From NCBI GenBank assembly GCA_022704145.1, contig JAKJGY010000011.1, positions 1 through 49,754 of the forward strand: a DNA stretch of 49,754 nt, given 5' to 3'. Both the position numbers and the translations under genes were made by a program. This document shows, one piece after another, positions 31,110-40,866 of this stretch (its first letter is position 1; each line of letters begins with the position of its first letter). A model generated the notes under the pieces. It was not told where the DNA came from and did not search any database. It was given only the letters and a program-made list of their open reading frames with translations. This stretch comes from Verrucomicrobiota bacterium (GTDB lineage Bacteria; Verrucomicrobiota; Kiritimatiellia; RFP12; UBA1067).

Positions 31110-34100
31110 TTACTGATTGCCCGGTTCCGCCTCACCCTCCGGCGCCTCCAGCGCGGACCAGCCGCCGCCCAACGCCTTATAGACGCGGATCAGATGCGTG
31201 GCGATCGCGCCGTCGCCCACCGCCAGGGACTCCTCCAGCGACGCCAGCGACCGCTGCGCGTCCAGCACGTTGTTGAAGTCCGAGAGCCCGTTGCGGTACT
31301 GCTCCTCCGCCAGCGCCACCGCACGCCGCGCCGCCGCTGCGGCATTTCCTAAAGAGGCCTGGCGCTCGTATTCCCGCGCGTAATCCGAGAGCGCGTCACG
31401 CAGCTCCCGCACCGCCTCAAGTACCGTCTGCTCGTAAGCCGTCAGAGCCTGCTCCTGCAGGGCGCTCTGCACCTCCACGTTCGCACGGATCGAGCCGCCG
31501 TGGAAAACCGGCCAGTACAGCGAGGGCCCGAGCGCGAAAAAGTGGCTGTTCCCGTTGGAGATGTTCTCGGCCTTGAGCGTCTCAAGCCCGAGCGAGCCGT
31601 TGAGGCGCAGCGTGGGGTAGAAGTCCGCCTCCGCCACGCCGATGCGCGCCGTCTGCGCCGCCAGCCGACGCTCGGCGGCGCGCACGTCCGGCCGCCGACG
31701 CAACAGCTCGGCCGGAAGCACCGCCAGCACACGCGGCGCCGCCGACGGGATCGGCGCGGGCGCGGCCGCATCCGCCGGCAGCTCGCCAGGCACTACCCCC
31801 GTCAGCACCGCCAGGGCGTGCAGCGCGGCCTCCTCCTCTGCGGCCAGGCCCGCCAAGGAGGCCCGCGTCCGTTCCAGATTATAGCGCGCCTGCTCAACCG
31901 CCAGCTCGTCGCCCAGCCCCGCCCGCGCACGCGACACCACCAGCTCAAGCGTCTGCGCCTGCAACAGGAGGTTCGTCTGCGCCACCGCAGTCCGCCGCCG
32001 CACGGTCTGGAGCTGCACGTACGTCCGCGCCGTCTCGGCCGCCAGACTGACCCACACGCCCTCGAGCGCGGCATGCTCGGCCTCGAACGCCGCACGCGAC
32101 GCCTCGACCTCACGCCGCCGCCGCCCGAACACGTCCAGCTCCCACGACGCGTCGAAGCCCGCACGGTAGCGGTCGCCGTCGCCCGGCATGCCCGCCGTGT
32201 CGCTGTTCCTGAAACGGCTGTACGCGCCCGCCACATCCACCTCCGGCAACAGCCCCGAACGGCTGACCGCCAGCCGCGCCCGCGCCTCGCGCACGCGCGC
32301 CACCGCCGTGCGCAGCGGCCGGTTGCTGCTGAGGGCCTGCTCGATCAGACCGGTAAGCGCGGGGTCGCCGAACACGCCCCACCAGGCCGCCGCCTCCTCG
32401 GGCGTCACGGCCAAGCCCGAACCGACGCCCTGAGGCAGCCCCACCGCAGGTGTCGCCGCTTCAGGCGCCTGATAGTCCGGCCCCACGGCCTTGCAGCCCG
32501 CCAGCAGGCCGAACAGCAGCAGCAGGGCCGCCGCCGACGCGCCTTTGGCCGCCGTGCCGCGCCCCAGCCGCAGGCGGAGCGCCGTCCCCTTCTCGCGGAT
32601 CGTCTGGAACAGCGCATAAAGCCCCGGCACCAGCACGATGCCGAGCACGGTCGCCGCGAGCATGCCCGAGAAGACCGTCCAGCCGATCGACTGGCGGCTC
32701 GCCGCGCCCGCGCCCGTCGCGAACATCATCGGCAGCACGCCGAGGATGAAGGTGAACGCCGTCATCAGCACCGCGCGGTAACGCTGATGCGCGCCCTCCG
32801 CGGCCGCCTCGACGATCGACATCCCCTCCTCGCGCTTGGTCTTGGAGAACTCCACGATCAGAATCGCGTTCTTGCTCGCCAGTGCCACCAGCAGCACCAG
32901 CCCGAGCTGCGCGTAGATGCTCAGCGAGAGGCCCGTCAGCCGCAGCCCCAGCAGCGCTCCGGCCGACGCCACGAAAATAGAGAGCATCACCGGCAACGGG
33001 ATCGTCCAGCTCTCATACTGCGCCACCAGGAAGAGATACCCGAACACCAGCGCCATCAGCATCAGCAAGACCGTCTGTCCCGACGCGCGCGCCTCCTGGA
33101 AACTCAGGCCCGACCACTCGAACCCGTATCCGCGCGGCAGCACCTCGCGCGACATCTTCTGGATGCGCGCCATCGCCTGCCCGCTGCTCGCGCCCGGCAC
33201 AAGCTGCGCCATGATCGTCGCACTCGGAAACATGTTGTAGCGCGGATACAGCCGAGGCCCCAACTGCGTCGAGACCGTCGCCAGGCTCCCCAGCGGCACC
33301 ATCTCGCCGTTCCCGCTCTTGACATACAGGCGCAGCGCGTCATCGATCGCGCGACGCCCCGCCCAGTCGGACTGCACCACCACCTGGTTCACCTGACTGT
33401 CGAGATTGATGTCGTTCACATAGCGCGACCCGAGATAGTTCTGCAACGTCGCGAACACCGACGAGACCGGTACGCCCAGCATCTCGGCCTTGAGGCGGTC
33501 GACATCCAGATAGATCGACGGCGTGCTGGCCGTAAAGCTGCTGAAGCCGAACATGACGCCGGGCGTCTGGTTAAGCGCGCCCAGAAAACGTCCCAGCGCC
33601 TCCTCCAGCTTCGCCGGGTCGCCGTCCGTCAGCGCCTGCAGCTGCAAGTCCATACCCCCGTTCAGACCCAGTCCCGGAATCGCGGGCGGCATGAAGAAGT
33701 TGATCTCGGCGTCCGGAATCGTCGCGCACGCGCCGCGGAACTGCTCCAGCAGGGCCGCCGCGTGCAGCGCGGGCGTCTTGCGCTCGGCCCAGTGCGTCAG
33801 GCCGACCACCACCAGTCCGACGTTCTCGGCACACCCGCCCATCATGCTGAAGCCGCTGATGCACAACGCGAACTGCACGCCGTCGCGGCCGCGGACCGCA
33901 TCCGACACGCGCTGCATGTAGGCCTCCGTGCGGTTCTTGCTCGCGCCCTCCGGCAGACGCACATCCGCAAACAGCACACCCTGATCCTCATCCGGCAGGA
34001 ACGAGGTCGGCGTCTGCTTGAACCACGTCCAGGACAGCGCGACCGTGACCGCCAGCAGCAGCGCGGCCACTCCGATGCGCCGCGCCAGCCAGACCGAGGC

Positions 34101-35675
34101 GCCCACGTACAGGCTGCGGCTCGCGCCCAACACCGTGTTAAACCAGCGCAGGGGGCCGCGACGCGGCGCCTTCGGCACACCCAGAAGCGTCGCGCACAGC
34201 GCCGGACTGAGCGTCAGCGCGTTCAGCGTCGAGAAGCAGATCGCCACCGACATCGTCACCGCAAACTGCTGATACACCTTGCCCGTAATGCCCGGGATAA
34301 AGCCGACCGGCACAAAGATCGCCAGCAGCACCAGCGTCGTCGCGATCACGGCCCCGGTCACCTCGCGCATGGTCTCGAGCGTGGCCTCTTTGCGCCCCAT
34401 GCCCCGCTCCTGCATCAGGTACTGCACACGCTCAACCACCACGATGGCGTCGTCCACGATCGACCCGATGGCCAGCACCAGGCCGAAGAGCGTCAGCGTG
34501 TTGATGCTGTAGCCGAATATCTGGAGCACCGCGAACGTCGCGCAGACCGACACCGGAATCGTCAGCGTCGGCACCAGCGTCGCCCGCCAGTCCTGCAGGA
34601 ACACATAGCACACCAGCACCACCAGCACGAAGGTCAGCAGCAGCGTCGAGACGATCTCCCTGACGCTCGAGCGCACGAAGCGGGTCGCGTCATAGGCCGT
34701 ATCGCAGACCATATCCTCCGGAAAGTGCTCGCGCATGCGCTCAAGCTGCACCTGAATCTCGTCCATGGCGTCGATCGCGTTGCTGCCCGGCTTCTGCGCC
34801 ACGGCGATCGACACCGAGTCCGCACCGTTGAAGTTGCCGCTGAAGCCGTAATTGTTCTCGCCCAGCTCGACGCGCCCCACATCGCGCAGCAGGACCACGC
34901 CGCCCTCGGCCTCGGTGCGCACGATGATCTCACGGAAGTCCTCCGGGCGGTTCAGCCGCCCCTGCGCCTGCAGCGTGAGCACCTGCTGCGCGGAACCCTC
35001 GCTGGGCGCCGCGCCCACCGAGCCCAGCGCCGCCTGGATGTTCTGGCGGCTGATCGCGGTCAGCACGTCCTCAGACCCCAGCCCCAGCGCCGCCAGCCGT
35101 TCGGCGTCCAGCCACACGCGCATACTGCGCTTCGGCCCGTACACCTCCACACTGCCCACGCCAGGGATGCGCTTGAGCACGTTCTTGATGTGGTTGTGCG
35201 TGTAGTCCGCCAGAAAGAGCCGGTCATGCGTGCCGTTCGGCGAGCGCACCGAGAGGAACCCCAGCATGTCCGATGAGCGCGTCGTGACGGAGATTCCCTG
35301 CTCGGTCACCTCTTTCGGCAGCTTGGGCGTAGCCTGCTGCACACGGTTCTGCACCTTCACCATGTCCAGGTCGAGATTCGTCCCCACCTCGAACGTCACC
35401 GTCAGGGCATAGTTGCCGGAGTCGTCGCACTCGGAGGCCATGTACAGCATGTCATCCACGCCGTTGACCTCCTCCTCGAGCGGGATCGCCACCGTATTGG
35501 CCAGCTCGCGCGCGCTCGCGCCCGGATAGCGCGCCGTGACGGTCACCTGCGGCGGCGTCACCTGCGGATACTGCGTGATCGGCAGATTGCGCATCGCCAG
35601 CACGCCCGCCAGCGTCAGCACGATGGAGATCACCATCGCCAGGCGCGGCCGTTCGATAAAGACACCCGATATCAT
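31110..35675 (-). CDS. RND efflux pump and NodT-type outer-membrane factor in one reading frame
   Basis: A single 1521-codon frame. Residues 1 to ~1040 are a full AcrB-type RND transporter: start [14 protein letters not shown], proton-relay Asp pair in [13 protein letters not shown], relay Lys in [17 protein letters not shown], and the docking and pore domains. After its last membrane helix come a short basic stretch ([13 protein letters not shown]), a hydrophobic run and a lipobox LLAGC with Cys1061, then [10 protein letters not shown] and a complete ~460-residue NodT/OprM-like outer-membrane factor. No ATG, GTG or TTG lies in frame at the junction; only CTG codons do. Either the product is a fusion cleaved by lipoprotein signal peptidase, or an unusual internal start is used. 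The ATG overlaps the MFP stop (ATGA). Confidence 0.88.
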   Translation of the reverse strand: MISGVFIERPRLAMVISIVLTLAGVLAMRNLPITQYPQVTPPQVTVTARYPGASARELANTVAIPLEEEVNGVDDMLYMASECDDSGNYALTVTFEVGTNLDLDMVKVQNRVQQATPKLPKEVTEQGISVTTRSSDMLGFLSVRSPNGTHDRLFLADYTHNHIKNVLKRIPGVGSVEVYGPKRSMRVWLDAERLAALGLGSEDVLTAISRQNIQAALGSVGAAPSEGSAQQVLTLQAQGRLNRPEDFREIIVRTEAEGGVVLLRDVGRVELGENNYGFSGNFNGADSVSIAVAQKPGSNAIDAMDEIQVQLERMREHFPEDMVCDTAYDATRFVRSSVREIVSTLLLTFVLVVLVCYVFLQDWRATLVPTLTIPVSVCATFAVLQIFGYSINTLTLFGLVLAIGSIVDDAIVVVERVQYLMQERGMGRKEATLETMREVTGAVIATTLVLLAIFVPVGFIPGITGKVYQQFAVTMSVAICFSTLNALTLSPALCATLLGVPKAPRRGPLRWFNTVLGASRSLYVGASVWLARRIGVAALLLAVTVALSWTWFKQTPTSFLPDEDQGVLFADVRLPEGASKNRTEAYMQRVSDAVRGRDGVQFALCISGFSMMGGCAENVGLVVVGLTHWAERKTPALHAAALLEQFRGACATIPDAEINFFMPPAIPGLGLNGGMDLQLQALTDGDPAKLEEALGRFLGALNQTPGVMFGFSSFTASTPSIYLDVDRLKAEMLGVPVSSVFATLQNYLGSRYVNDINLDSQVNQVVVQSDWAGRRAIDDALRLYVKSGNGEMVPLGSLATVSTQLGPRLYPRYNMFPSATIMAQLVPGASSGQAMARIQKMSREVLPRGYGFEWSGLSFQEARASGQTVLLMLMALVFGYLFLVAQYESWTIPLPVMLSIFVASAGALLGLRLTGLSLSIYAQLGLVLLVALASKNAILIVEFSKTKREEGMSIVEAAAEGAHQRYRAVLMTAFTFILGVLPMMFATGAGAASRQSIGWTVFSGMLAATVLGIVLVPGLYALFQTIREKGTALRLRLGRGTAAKGASAAALLLLFGLLAGCKAVGPDYQAPEAATPAVGLPQGVGSGLAVTPEEAAAWWGVFGDPALTGLIEQALSSNRPLRTAVARVREARARLAVSRSGLLPEVDVAGAYSRFRNSDTAGMPGDGDRYRAGFDASWELDVFGRRRREVEASRAAFEAEHAALEGVWVSLAAETARTYVQLQTVRRRTAVAQTNLLLQAQTLELVVSRARAGLGDELAVEQARYNLERTRASLAGLAAEEEAALHALAVLTGVVPGELPADAAAPAPIPSAAPRVLAVLPAELLRRRPDVRAAERRLAAQTARIGVAEADFYPTLRLNGSLGLETLKAENISNGNSHFFALGPSLYWPVFHGGSIRANVEVQSALQEQALTAYEQTVLEAVRELRDALSDYAREYERQASLGNAAAAARRAVALAEEQYRNGLSDFNNVLDAQRSLASLEESLAVGDGAIATHLIRVYKALGGGWSALEAPEGEAEPGNQ

Positions 35676-36895
35676 GGTTTCGCCGCCTCCGCCCCGGCAT
35701 CCTTGACCGGCGCCACCTGCAGCGGCTGCCCGGGAGCCACCTTCTGCACCCCGTTCACCACCACCCGCTCGCCCGCCGCGACGCCTGAGCGCAGCTCCAC
35801 ACGCCCCTCGAGCGCGGCGCCCGTCGTCACCCGCCGCAGCTCGGCCTTGCCGTCCCCGCCCGCCACATAGACGAACGGGCCTTCGCGGTCGTTCACCACC
35901 GCCGCCTGCGGCACCACCGGCCAGCGCTTCGGCGACGCCTGGTCGATCAGCACCGTCACATACCCGCGCGGCACCAGCAGCCCGGCCGCATTGTCAAACA
36001 GGACCCGCACCGGCAAGGTCGCCGTGCTCGCCGACATCTCGTTATTCTCAAAGTCGCGCTTGCCCAGAAGATCCAGCACTGTCCCCGTCGGCAGGCGCAG
36101 CCGCACGCGCAGCGCCTCCTGAATCGCGCCATCCGCGATGTTCTCACGCACCTTGAGGTAGTCACGGTCCGGCACCGAGAACACCACCCGGATCGGATCG
36201 GTCTGCACGATCCGCACAAGGGTCCCCAGCGACGGCGAAACGAAATCGCCGACGTTCGCCACCGTCCGCCCGATCCGTCCGCTGATCGGCGCAGCGATGC
36301 GCGTGTGCGCAAGGTCGATCTCAGCCAGCCGCAGGCTGGCCTTGGCCTGCTGCACCGCCGCCAGCCCTTGCGCCACATCGCTGCGCGCCGTGTCCAGATC
36401 CGTCTGCGAGATCGCCCGCGAGTCCGAGGCCTCCAGTCGCCGCAGGTAGGCCTGCGCACGCTGCAACGACGCCTCGGCCTGGGCCAGCTCCGCCTGCCGC
36501 AAGGCCACGCGCGCCTCGTACTGCTCCGGGTCGATCGTGAAGAGCAGCACGCCCGCCTCGACCTGGGCGCCCTCCTTGAAATGGACTGTGCGCACATAGC
36601 CGTCGATCTGCGCCCGCAGGTCGACCTCCTGAACCGGCTCGACCTGCCCGATGAACGCGGCCGGCGGATTCAGCGCGCCCTCCTCCGCGGAAACCACCTC
36701 GACCTGCGGGACCAGCCCCTGCGGGCCGCCCATCATCATCCCCGGCGGCGGCCCCCCCGCCCCCGGCGGCGGCATCATCCAGCCCCGGACCTGGAAGCCC
36801 AGCCAAAACAGGCACGCCGCCCCGACCAGCCAGCCCAGCACTCGCGCCACCGGGTGCTCCCGGCGCTCACCCTGACTCTCCGCTTTACCTGCCAT
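35672..36895 (-). CDS. RND efflux periplasmic adaptor (membrane fusion protein)
   Basis: A 407-aa protein with a single N-terminal membrane anchor ([18 protein letters not shown]), a Gly/Pro/Met-rich linker, and then the biotinyl-lipoyl domain ([22 protein letters not shown]), the coiled-coil hairpin ([18 protein letters not shown] ... [12 protein letters not shown]), [20 protein letters not shown] and the beta-barrel. It bridges the RND pump and the outer-membrane factor encoded in the next frame. AAGGGAGG precedes the ATG at 36895. It lies 28 bases after the TetR gene on the same strand. Confidence 0.92.
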   Translation of the reverse strand: MAGKAESQGERREHPVARVLGWLVGAACLFWLGFQVRGWMMPPPGAGGPPPGMMMGGPQGLVPQVEVVSAEEGALNPPAAFIGQVEPVQEVDLRAQIDGYVRTVHFKEGAQVEAGVLLFTIDPEQYEARVALRQAELAQAEASLQRAQAYLRRLEASDSRAISQTDLDTARSDVAQGLAAVQQAKASLRLAEIDLAHTRIAAPISGRIGRTVANVGDFVSPSLGTLVRIVQTDPIRVVFSVPDRDYLKVRENIADGAIQEALRVRLRLPTGTVLDLLGKRDFENNEMSASTATLPVRVLFDNAAGLLVPRGYVTVLIDQASPKRWPVVPQAAVVNDREGPFVYVAGGDGKAELRRVTTGAALEGRVELRSGVAAGERVVVNGVQKVAPGQPLQVAPVKDAGAEAAKP

Positions 36896-36923
36896 CTGCC
36901 CGCCTCCCTTCAATGCCCCTGCC

Positions 36924-37532
36924 TCACGCCCTGATCCGGGCGAGAACCGACTCAAAACCGAAATCCACCGCCGTGCCCAGCTCCACGTCCAGACACTTGC
37001 CGACCTCCAGCTTGATCAGGCCCAGCCAGAGCGCGCCCAGCACGTCGCGCACCTCCACCACATCCGCACTTGGCCGCACCTCGCCCTTCACCTGCAGCTC
37101 GCGCAGCGTACTCTCAAGGATGTAGAACGGGCCGCTCTCCAACTGCCGTAAACGCTGTTTCAGAGACGCGAACTTCGCCGACGGCCAGTCCATCCTCATC
37201 ATCAGGTGGAAGAACTTGCGGTTGCCAGAGGTTCCGACCGCAAACCGCGCCCGCGCGACAAAATACGCCTTGAGGCTCTCCAGCGACGTCACCGCCGGCA
37301 TCGTCTTACCGAGCTTCTCCGCCTGACGCTCCAGCGTGTGCGACACCAGCGCCTCAAGCAGCTCCGGCTTGCTTTTGAAATGCCAGTAGACCGCGCCCTT
37401 GGTCAGGCCGATCCGCCGCGCCACGTCCTCGAACGTCGTACGCTCATAGCCCGTCGCGACAAACAGATCCAGCGCGGCCGCCAGGATGCTCTGCCGCGTA
37501 CGCTCCGCCTCCGCCTTTGTCCGCCTCGCCAT
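36924..37532 (-). CDS. TetR-family repressor of the efflux operon
   Basis: A 202-aa protein. The N-terminal TetR helix-turn-helix is clear (RQSILAAALDLFVATGYERTT, DVARRIGLTKGAVYWHFKSKPELL: key motifs TTFEDVARRIG and GAVYWHFKSK). The C-terminal ligand-binding part is TtgR/AcrR-like. GGAGGAG precedes the ATG. It is the first gene of the tetR-MFP-RND/OMF operon. A 20-bp dyad lies exactly between the -35 and -10 of the promoter 30-55 bases upstream, so it very likely represses its own operon and is released by a toxic ligand. Confidence 0.92.
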   Translation of the reverse strand: MARRTKAEAERTRQSILAAALDLFVATGYERTTFEDVARRIGLTKGAVYWHFKSKPELLEALVSHTLERQAEKLGKTMPAVTSLESLKAYFVARARFAVGTSGNRKFFHLMMRMDWPSAKFASLKQRLRQLESGPFYILESTLRELQVKGEVRPSADVVEVRDVLGALWLGLIKLEVGKCLDVELGTAVDFGFESVLARIRA

Positions 37533-37560
37533 CCGGTCTCCTCCAGTGAATGAAAGCCGG

Positions 37561-37589
37561 ATTATACATACCTACAGGTAGGTATGCAA
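37561..37589 (-). promoter_or_regulatory. Promoter of the efflux operon with TetR operator filling the spacer
   Basis: Minus strand: -35 TTGCAT (37589-37584), 17-base spacer, -10 TATAAT (37566-37561). The dyad CATACCTAC-AG-GTAGGTATG (37567-37586) covers the spacer and the edge of the -35. Two perfect 9-base arms are separated by two bases. The transcript would start about 22 bases before the tetR ATG. Confidence 0.85.
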
Positions 37590-37677
37590 GCGCAAAGCGC
37601 AGCGGATCGCGGACACGGGTGCGATTTTATTCTGTTGAAGGTTAGGCGGCCTAGATTCTGGCCCAGACCGGCCAACC

Positions 37678-37809
37678 ATGATTCTGTAATCTTGATTCTG
37701 TCAGAACCGACCTCGAACGCTGTTGACCGTGACCGCTCTGCCGCGAGGCGCGGCCAGCCCGACCGCGTGCCGGTGCAGAGATTTCACAGAATCATGTTTA
37801 CAGAATCAT
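37678..37809. repeat. Inverted repeat built from TGATTCTGT units
   Basis: Left arm 37678-37701 (two TGATTCTGT units) and right arm 37786-37809 are reverse complements at 21 of 24 bases, with an 84-base middle part. The arms are AT-rich against a GC-rich background. Confidence 0.85.
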
Positions 37810-38024
37810 GCGGCGACGTGCTTCTGCCCGCCTGACCGTGCGGAGGTGTCGCCTGTCGATGACCCTATCAAGCCCCCTTGTGGGCCACGGCCGGGAGGCC
37901 TTCCCTGCCGTGGGCAAGGACGTGACCGGCAGACGAAAGGTCTGTCATTATTCGGCCGTCATATCGTGACCTCATCAATAAGTAACGTTGGCGCAAAGAG
38001 AAGGTGAGAAGGAAGCGGCTAACA

Positions 38025-38090
38025 TCGGGGTCGGTATCGGTATCGGGGTCGAAAAAAGCAGATCGACCCCGATACCGATACCGACCCCGA
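38025..38090. repeat. Perfect 28-bp inverted repeat of GGTATC/GGGGTC units
   Basis: Arms 38025-38052 and 38063-38090 are perfect reverse complements (28 of 28) around the 10-base loop AAAAAGCAGA. Each arm is itself a mosaic of 6-base units TCGGGG and TCGGTA. The structure would be a very stable hairpin or cruciform. Confidence 0.97.
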
Positions 38091-38271
38091 CACCGAGAGA
38101 CAACCATGACCGCCAACAACGCGCCAGCAAGGGCTAATCGCGCTTTTCGCTCAAAAACCGGCCATCCGACTTCAACAATCAAAAATCGCGCCCCGCGGAC
38201 ACCGTCGCAAATCAGGTTGCAACCGAAATTCGGAAGACTCGGTGCGTTTCAACGTGTAACGCCATTCCAAC

Positions 38272-38370
38272 GCGGGCGCAGCCCGCAACCCTCACCCCTG
38301 CCCTCCCCCAGAAGGCGAGGGTGGTAACAACTTGTTATTCTATGTCGTTGTCGAGCCGTAAGGCACTTAA
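38272..38370. repeat. Dispersed ~98-bp repeat, copy B
   Basis: Same order as copy A at 19098-19195: GCGGGC...GCCCGC hairpin, CCCTCACCCCTGCCCTC, AGGGTGG, AACAACTTG, then CGTTGTCGAGCCGTAAGGCA. It lies about 105 bases before the DUF4091 start, in the same orientation as copy A on the plus strand. Confidence 0.9.
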
Positions 38371-38475
38371 GAGCGCGGATTCGGCTCCGGCGGGCGCTCT
38401 ATCGAGGCCCAGGCGTTGACGGCAGGCAGCGAAAGACATACGATGTGTCCGTTTTCGGGACGGTAAGGGGGTGCT

Positions 38476-40866
38476 GTGAATTACGTCATGCTTGTGGCTG
38501 CTTGTGTGAGCGCAGGGGCCTGCGGCGCTGCGGAAAACGTCGCGCGGCACAAGCCGTACTCGCTGTCGCCAAGGCCGGACTACGCCTATTGCACCGATGC
38601 CGGCGACGCGGCGCAACTGACTGACGGCGAATACGCGAAGGGCTATTTCTGGACACAGAAGGGCACGGTGGGTTGGAGCCACGCGGCTCCGGTGCTGATC
38701 ACCATCGACCTGGGTAAGACGGAGCCGATCGGCGGCCTCTCCTGGAGCTGCGCGGCTGGCGTGGCGGGCGTCACGTGGCCCGAGTGTCTGTACGTTCTGG
38801 TCAGCGAGGACAAGAAGGCGTGGACGCCTCTCGGCGATCTCTGCGACCTCGGCACGGCCGAGCGCCTGCCCCCTGAGAAAGGGTATGCGCAATTCCGCTA
38901 CGCGACGGACAAGCTGAAGGGGCGCGGCCGGTACGTCTGCGTCGTGGCGGCGGCGCGGCCCTACTGCTTTGTGGATGAGGTCGAGGTGTGGCGCGGCGAC
39001 GAGTCGTGGCTGCGCGGCGGCGGGTCGGGCGCGAAGGTGGCCTCGCCGCTCGCGTTCTACCGGCAGATGCGCGTGCGCTCCGGCGTCGCGGCGCGGCTGA
39101 GGGCCGACCTGGCCGCGGCGCTCGTCGGCCAGGAGCGCGAGTCGGGCGAGGCGCTCAAGACTCTCATTCCGGCCTTCGCGGAGGCTTGGCCCGCCGAGCA
39201 GACGACCGTGCTGCCGTACGGAGAGCTGCACGAGGCGATCTTGGCGCTCAACGCGCGGGCGTTGCGCGCGGCGGGGCTGCGCGAGCCGCTCGCGTGGAGG
39301 GCCGATCGCTGGGCGCCGCTTTCGCAGCTCGAGCGCCCGGCCGCAGGGCTCAAGGCGGAATGCCTGGCGCTTGACCTGATGCGCGGCGAGGTCCGCAGCG
39401 AGGCGCTGAATGTGACCAACCCCGGTGAGCGGCCGCTTGACGTGAAAGTGGCGGTGACGGGGCTGCCCGCGTCGCTCGGCGTGGAGCTGCGCGAGGTGCT
39501 CTACACGGACACGGCCAGCCGGACGCCGGTGGCGGCGGCGCTGCGTCCGCTGGCTCCGGACAAGGACGGCGTGGCGCGGGTGCGCGTGCCGGCGGGCTGC
39601 ACGCGGCAGCTATGGGTGACCAGCCGGCGGCCGGCGGGTGCGGCCGGACTCAGCGCGGGCACTCTGCGGCTTGAGGCTGCGGACGGAAGCTGGGGCACGA
39701 ACGTCGCGTGTACGGTGCGGGTGCGCGATCTCGATTTTCCCGCCCGGCCCGCGCTGCACGTAGGCGGGTGGGACTACGTGCAAGGCCACGGCGACTATTA
39801 CAAGGCGTCCGGCAATCTGGCGTCGAACATGGCGCTGATGCGCGACTTGTACGTGGACAGCCCGTGGGCGACTGCGGCGGTCTTTCCGCAGGGCGTGGCG
39901 TTCGACGCTTCGGGCGAACTGACAAACGAGGCGGGGCTCGACTTCTCGGCGTGGGACGCCTGGCTGAAGCGCTGGTCGGGCGCGCGCAACTACTGCGTGT
40001 TCTTCAGCGTCGGCGCGTCCTTCCACGGTGAGAGGATGGGGACGCCGCGCTTCGCGGCGATGGTGGGCGCGTGGCTGCGCGCGTGGACGCGGCACATGGC
40101 CGGGCAGGGTCTGAAGCCGGAGCAGCTCGTGATCCTGCTGGTGGATGAGCCGCATGAAGCCAAGCAGGACGCGGTGATCGTGGCGTGGGCGCGGGCGATC
40201 AAGGCGGCGAAGCTGGGCGTGACGCTCTTCGAAGACCCGACCTACAGCGACCCGTCCAAGGGCGATCCTGAGATGTTCGCGCTGAGCGACGTGCTGTGCC
40301 CCAATGCGCCGATGCTGGTGGCGCAGGGCGAGCGGTTCCGGGCGTTCTACAGCAAGCAGCGCGAGGCGGGCAAGACGCTCTGGCTCTACTCGTGCAGCGG
40401 GCCGGCCAAGCTGCTCGACCCCGTCACCTACCACCGCGCGCAGCCCTGGCTGGCGTTTCAGCTCGGGGCGGAGGGTTCCTTCTACTGGGCGTTCGGCTGC
40501 GGCGGGGGCATCGGCGACTCGTGGCACGCCTACGCGCAGGCGCACGAGGAGTACTCGCCCTATTTCGTGGGGCCTGCAAGCGTGCTGGACGGTAAGCACA
40601 GCGAGGCGGTGCGCGAGGGCGTGCAAGACTACGAGTACTTGCGAATGCTGCGCGAGGCGGTGGAGCGGTGCGGCTCGGCGGGCGCGAGGCCCGCTTGGCG
40701 CGTGCGCGCGGAAGAGGTGCTGACGGCTGGCGTGGCAGAGGCGCTGCACGTGGTGACGCCGGCGAACATGCGGTGGAATGTCGAGAAAGATCGGTCCGCG
40801 ATGGATGACTTGCGCGTGCGCGTGCTGGCGCTTTTGGAGGAAGAGAAGAAAGGGGGCGGACAATGA
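38476..40866 (+). CDS. Secreted DUF4091 glycoside-hydrolase-like protein
   Basis: A 796-aa protein. GTG start (AGGGGG five bases upstream), signal peptide (VMLVAACVSAGACGA), an F5/8-type-C-like N-terminal domain (NVARHKPYSLSPRP, VLITIDLGKTEPIGGLSW), a central helical and beta part, then a TIM-barrel-like region (LHVGGWDYVQGHG, LVILLVDEPHEA) and the DUF4091 end SEAVREGVQDYEYLRML. Related proteins are predicted glycosidases in PVC and Bacteroidota; the activity is unknown. The ATGA overlap with the next gene shows translational coupling. It opens the right-hand sugar-degradation block. Confidence 0.8.
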   Translation: MNYVMLVAACVSAGACGAAENVARHKPYSLSPRPDYAYCTDAGDAAQLTDGEYAKGYFWTQKGTVGWSHAAPVLITIDLGKTEPIGGLSWSCAAGVAGVTWPECLYVLVSEDKKAWTPLGDLCDLGTAERLPPEKGYAQFRYATDKLKGRGRYVCVVAAARPYCFVDEVEVWRGDESWLRGGGSGAKVASPLAFYRQMRVRSGVAARLRADLAAALVGQERESGEALKTLIPAFAEAWPAEQTTVLPYGELHEAILALNARALRAAGLREPLAWRADRWAPLSQLERPAAGLKAECLALDLMRGEVRSEALNVTNPGERPLDVKVAVTGLPASLGVELREVLYTDTASRTPVAAALRPLAPDKDGVARVRVPAGCTRQLWVTSRRPAGAAGLSAGTLRLEAADGSWGTNVACTVRVRDLDFPARPALHVGGWDYVQGHGDYYKASGNLASNMALMRDLYVDSPWATAAVFPQGVAFDASGELTNEAGLDFSAWDAWLKRWSGARNYCVFFSVGASFHGERMGTPRFAAMVGAWLRAWTRHMAGQGLKPEQLVILLVDEPHEAKQDAVIVAWARAIKAAKLGVTLFEDPTYSDPSKGDPEMFALSDVLCPNAPMLVAQGERFRAFYSKQREAGKTLWLYSCSGPAKLLDPVTYHRAQPWLAFQLGAEGSFYWAFGCGGGIGDSWHAYAQAHEEYSPYFVGPASVLDGKHSEAVREGVQDYEYLRMLREAVERCGSAGARPAWRVRAEEVLTAGVAEALHVVTPANMRWNVEKDRSAMDDLRVRVLALLEEEKKGGGQ

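Larger units (their letters stand above)
37590..38475. other. Gene-free region between the efflux operon and the DUF4091 gene
   Basis: Nearly 0.9 kb with no convincing coding frame on either strand. It holds the TTCTGT-type inverted repeat (37678-37809), a CCACGGC/GCCGTGG hairpin near 37892, the long GATACC-type hairpin (38025-38090) and dispersed repeat copy B (38272-38370). It looks like a repeat-accumulation or remnant site. Confidence 0.6.

Noticed and set aside
31500..35276. 1258-codon plus-strand frame opposite the RND/OMF gene
   Set aside because: Gln/Arg/His-rich shadow with no recognisable domain; the minus strand encodes a clear RND pump and outer-membrane factor.
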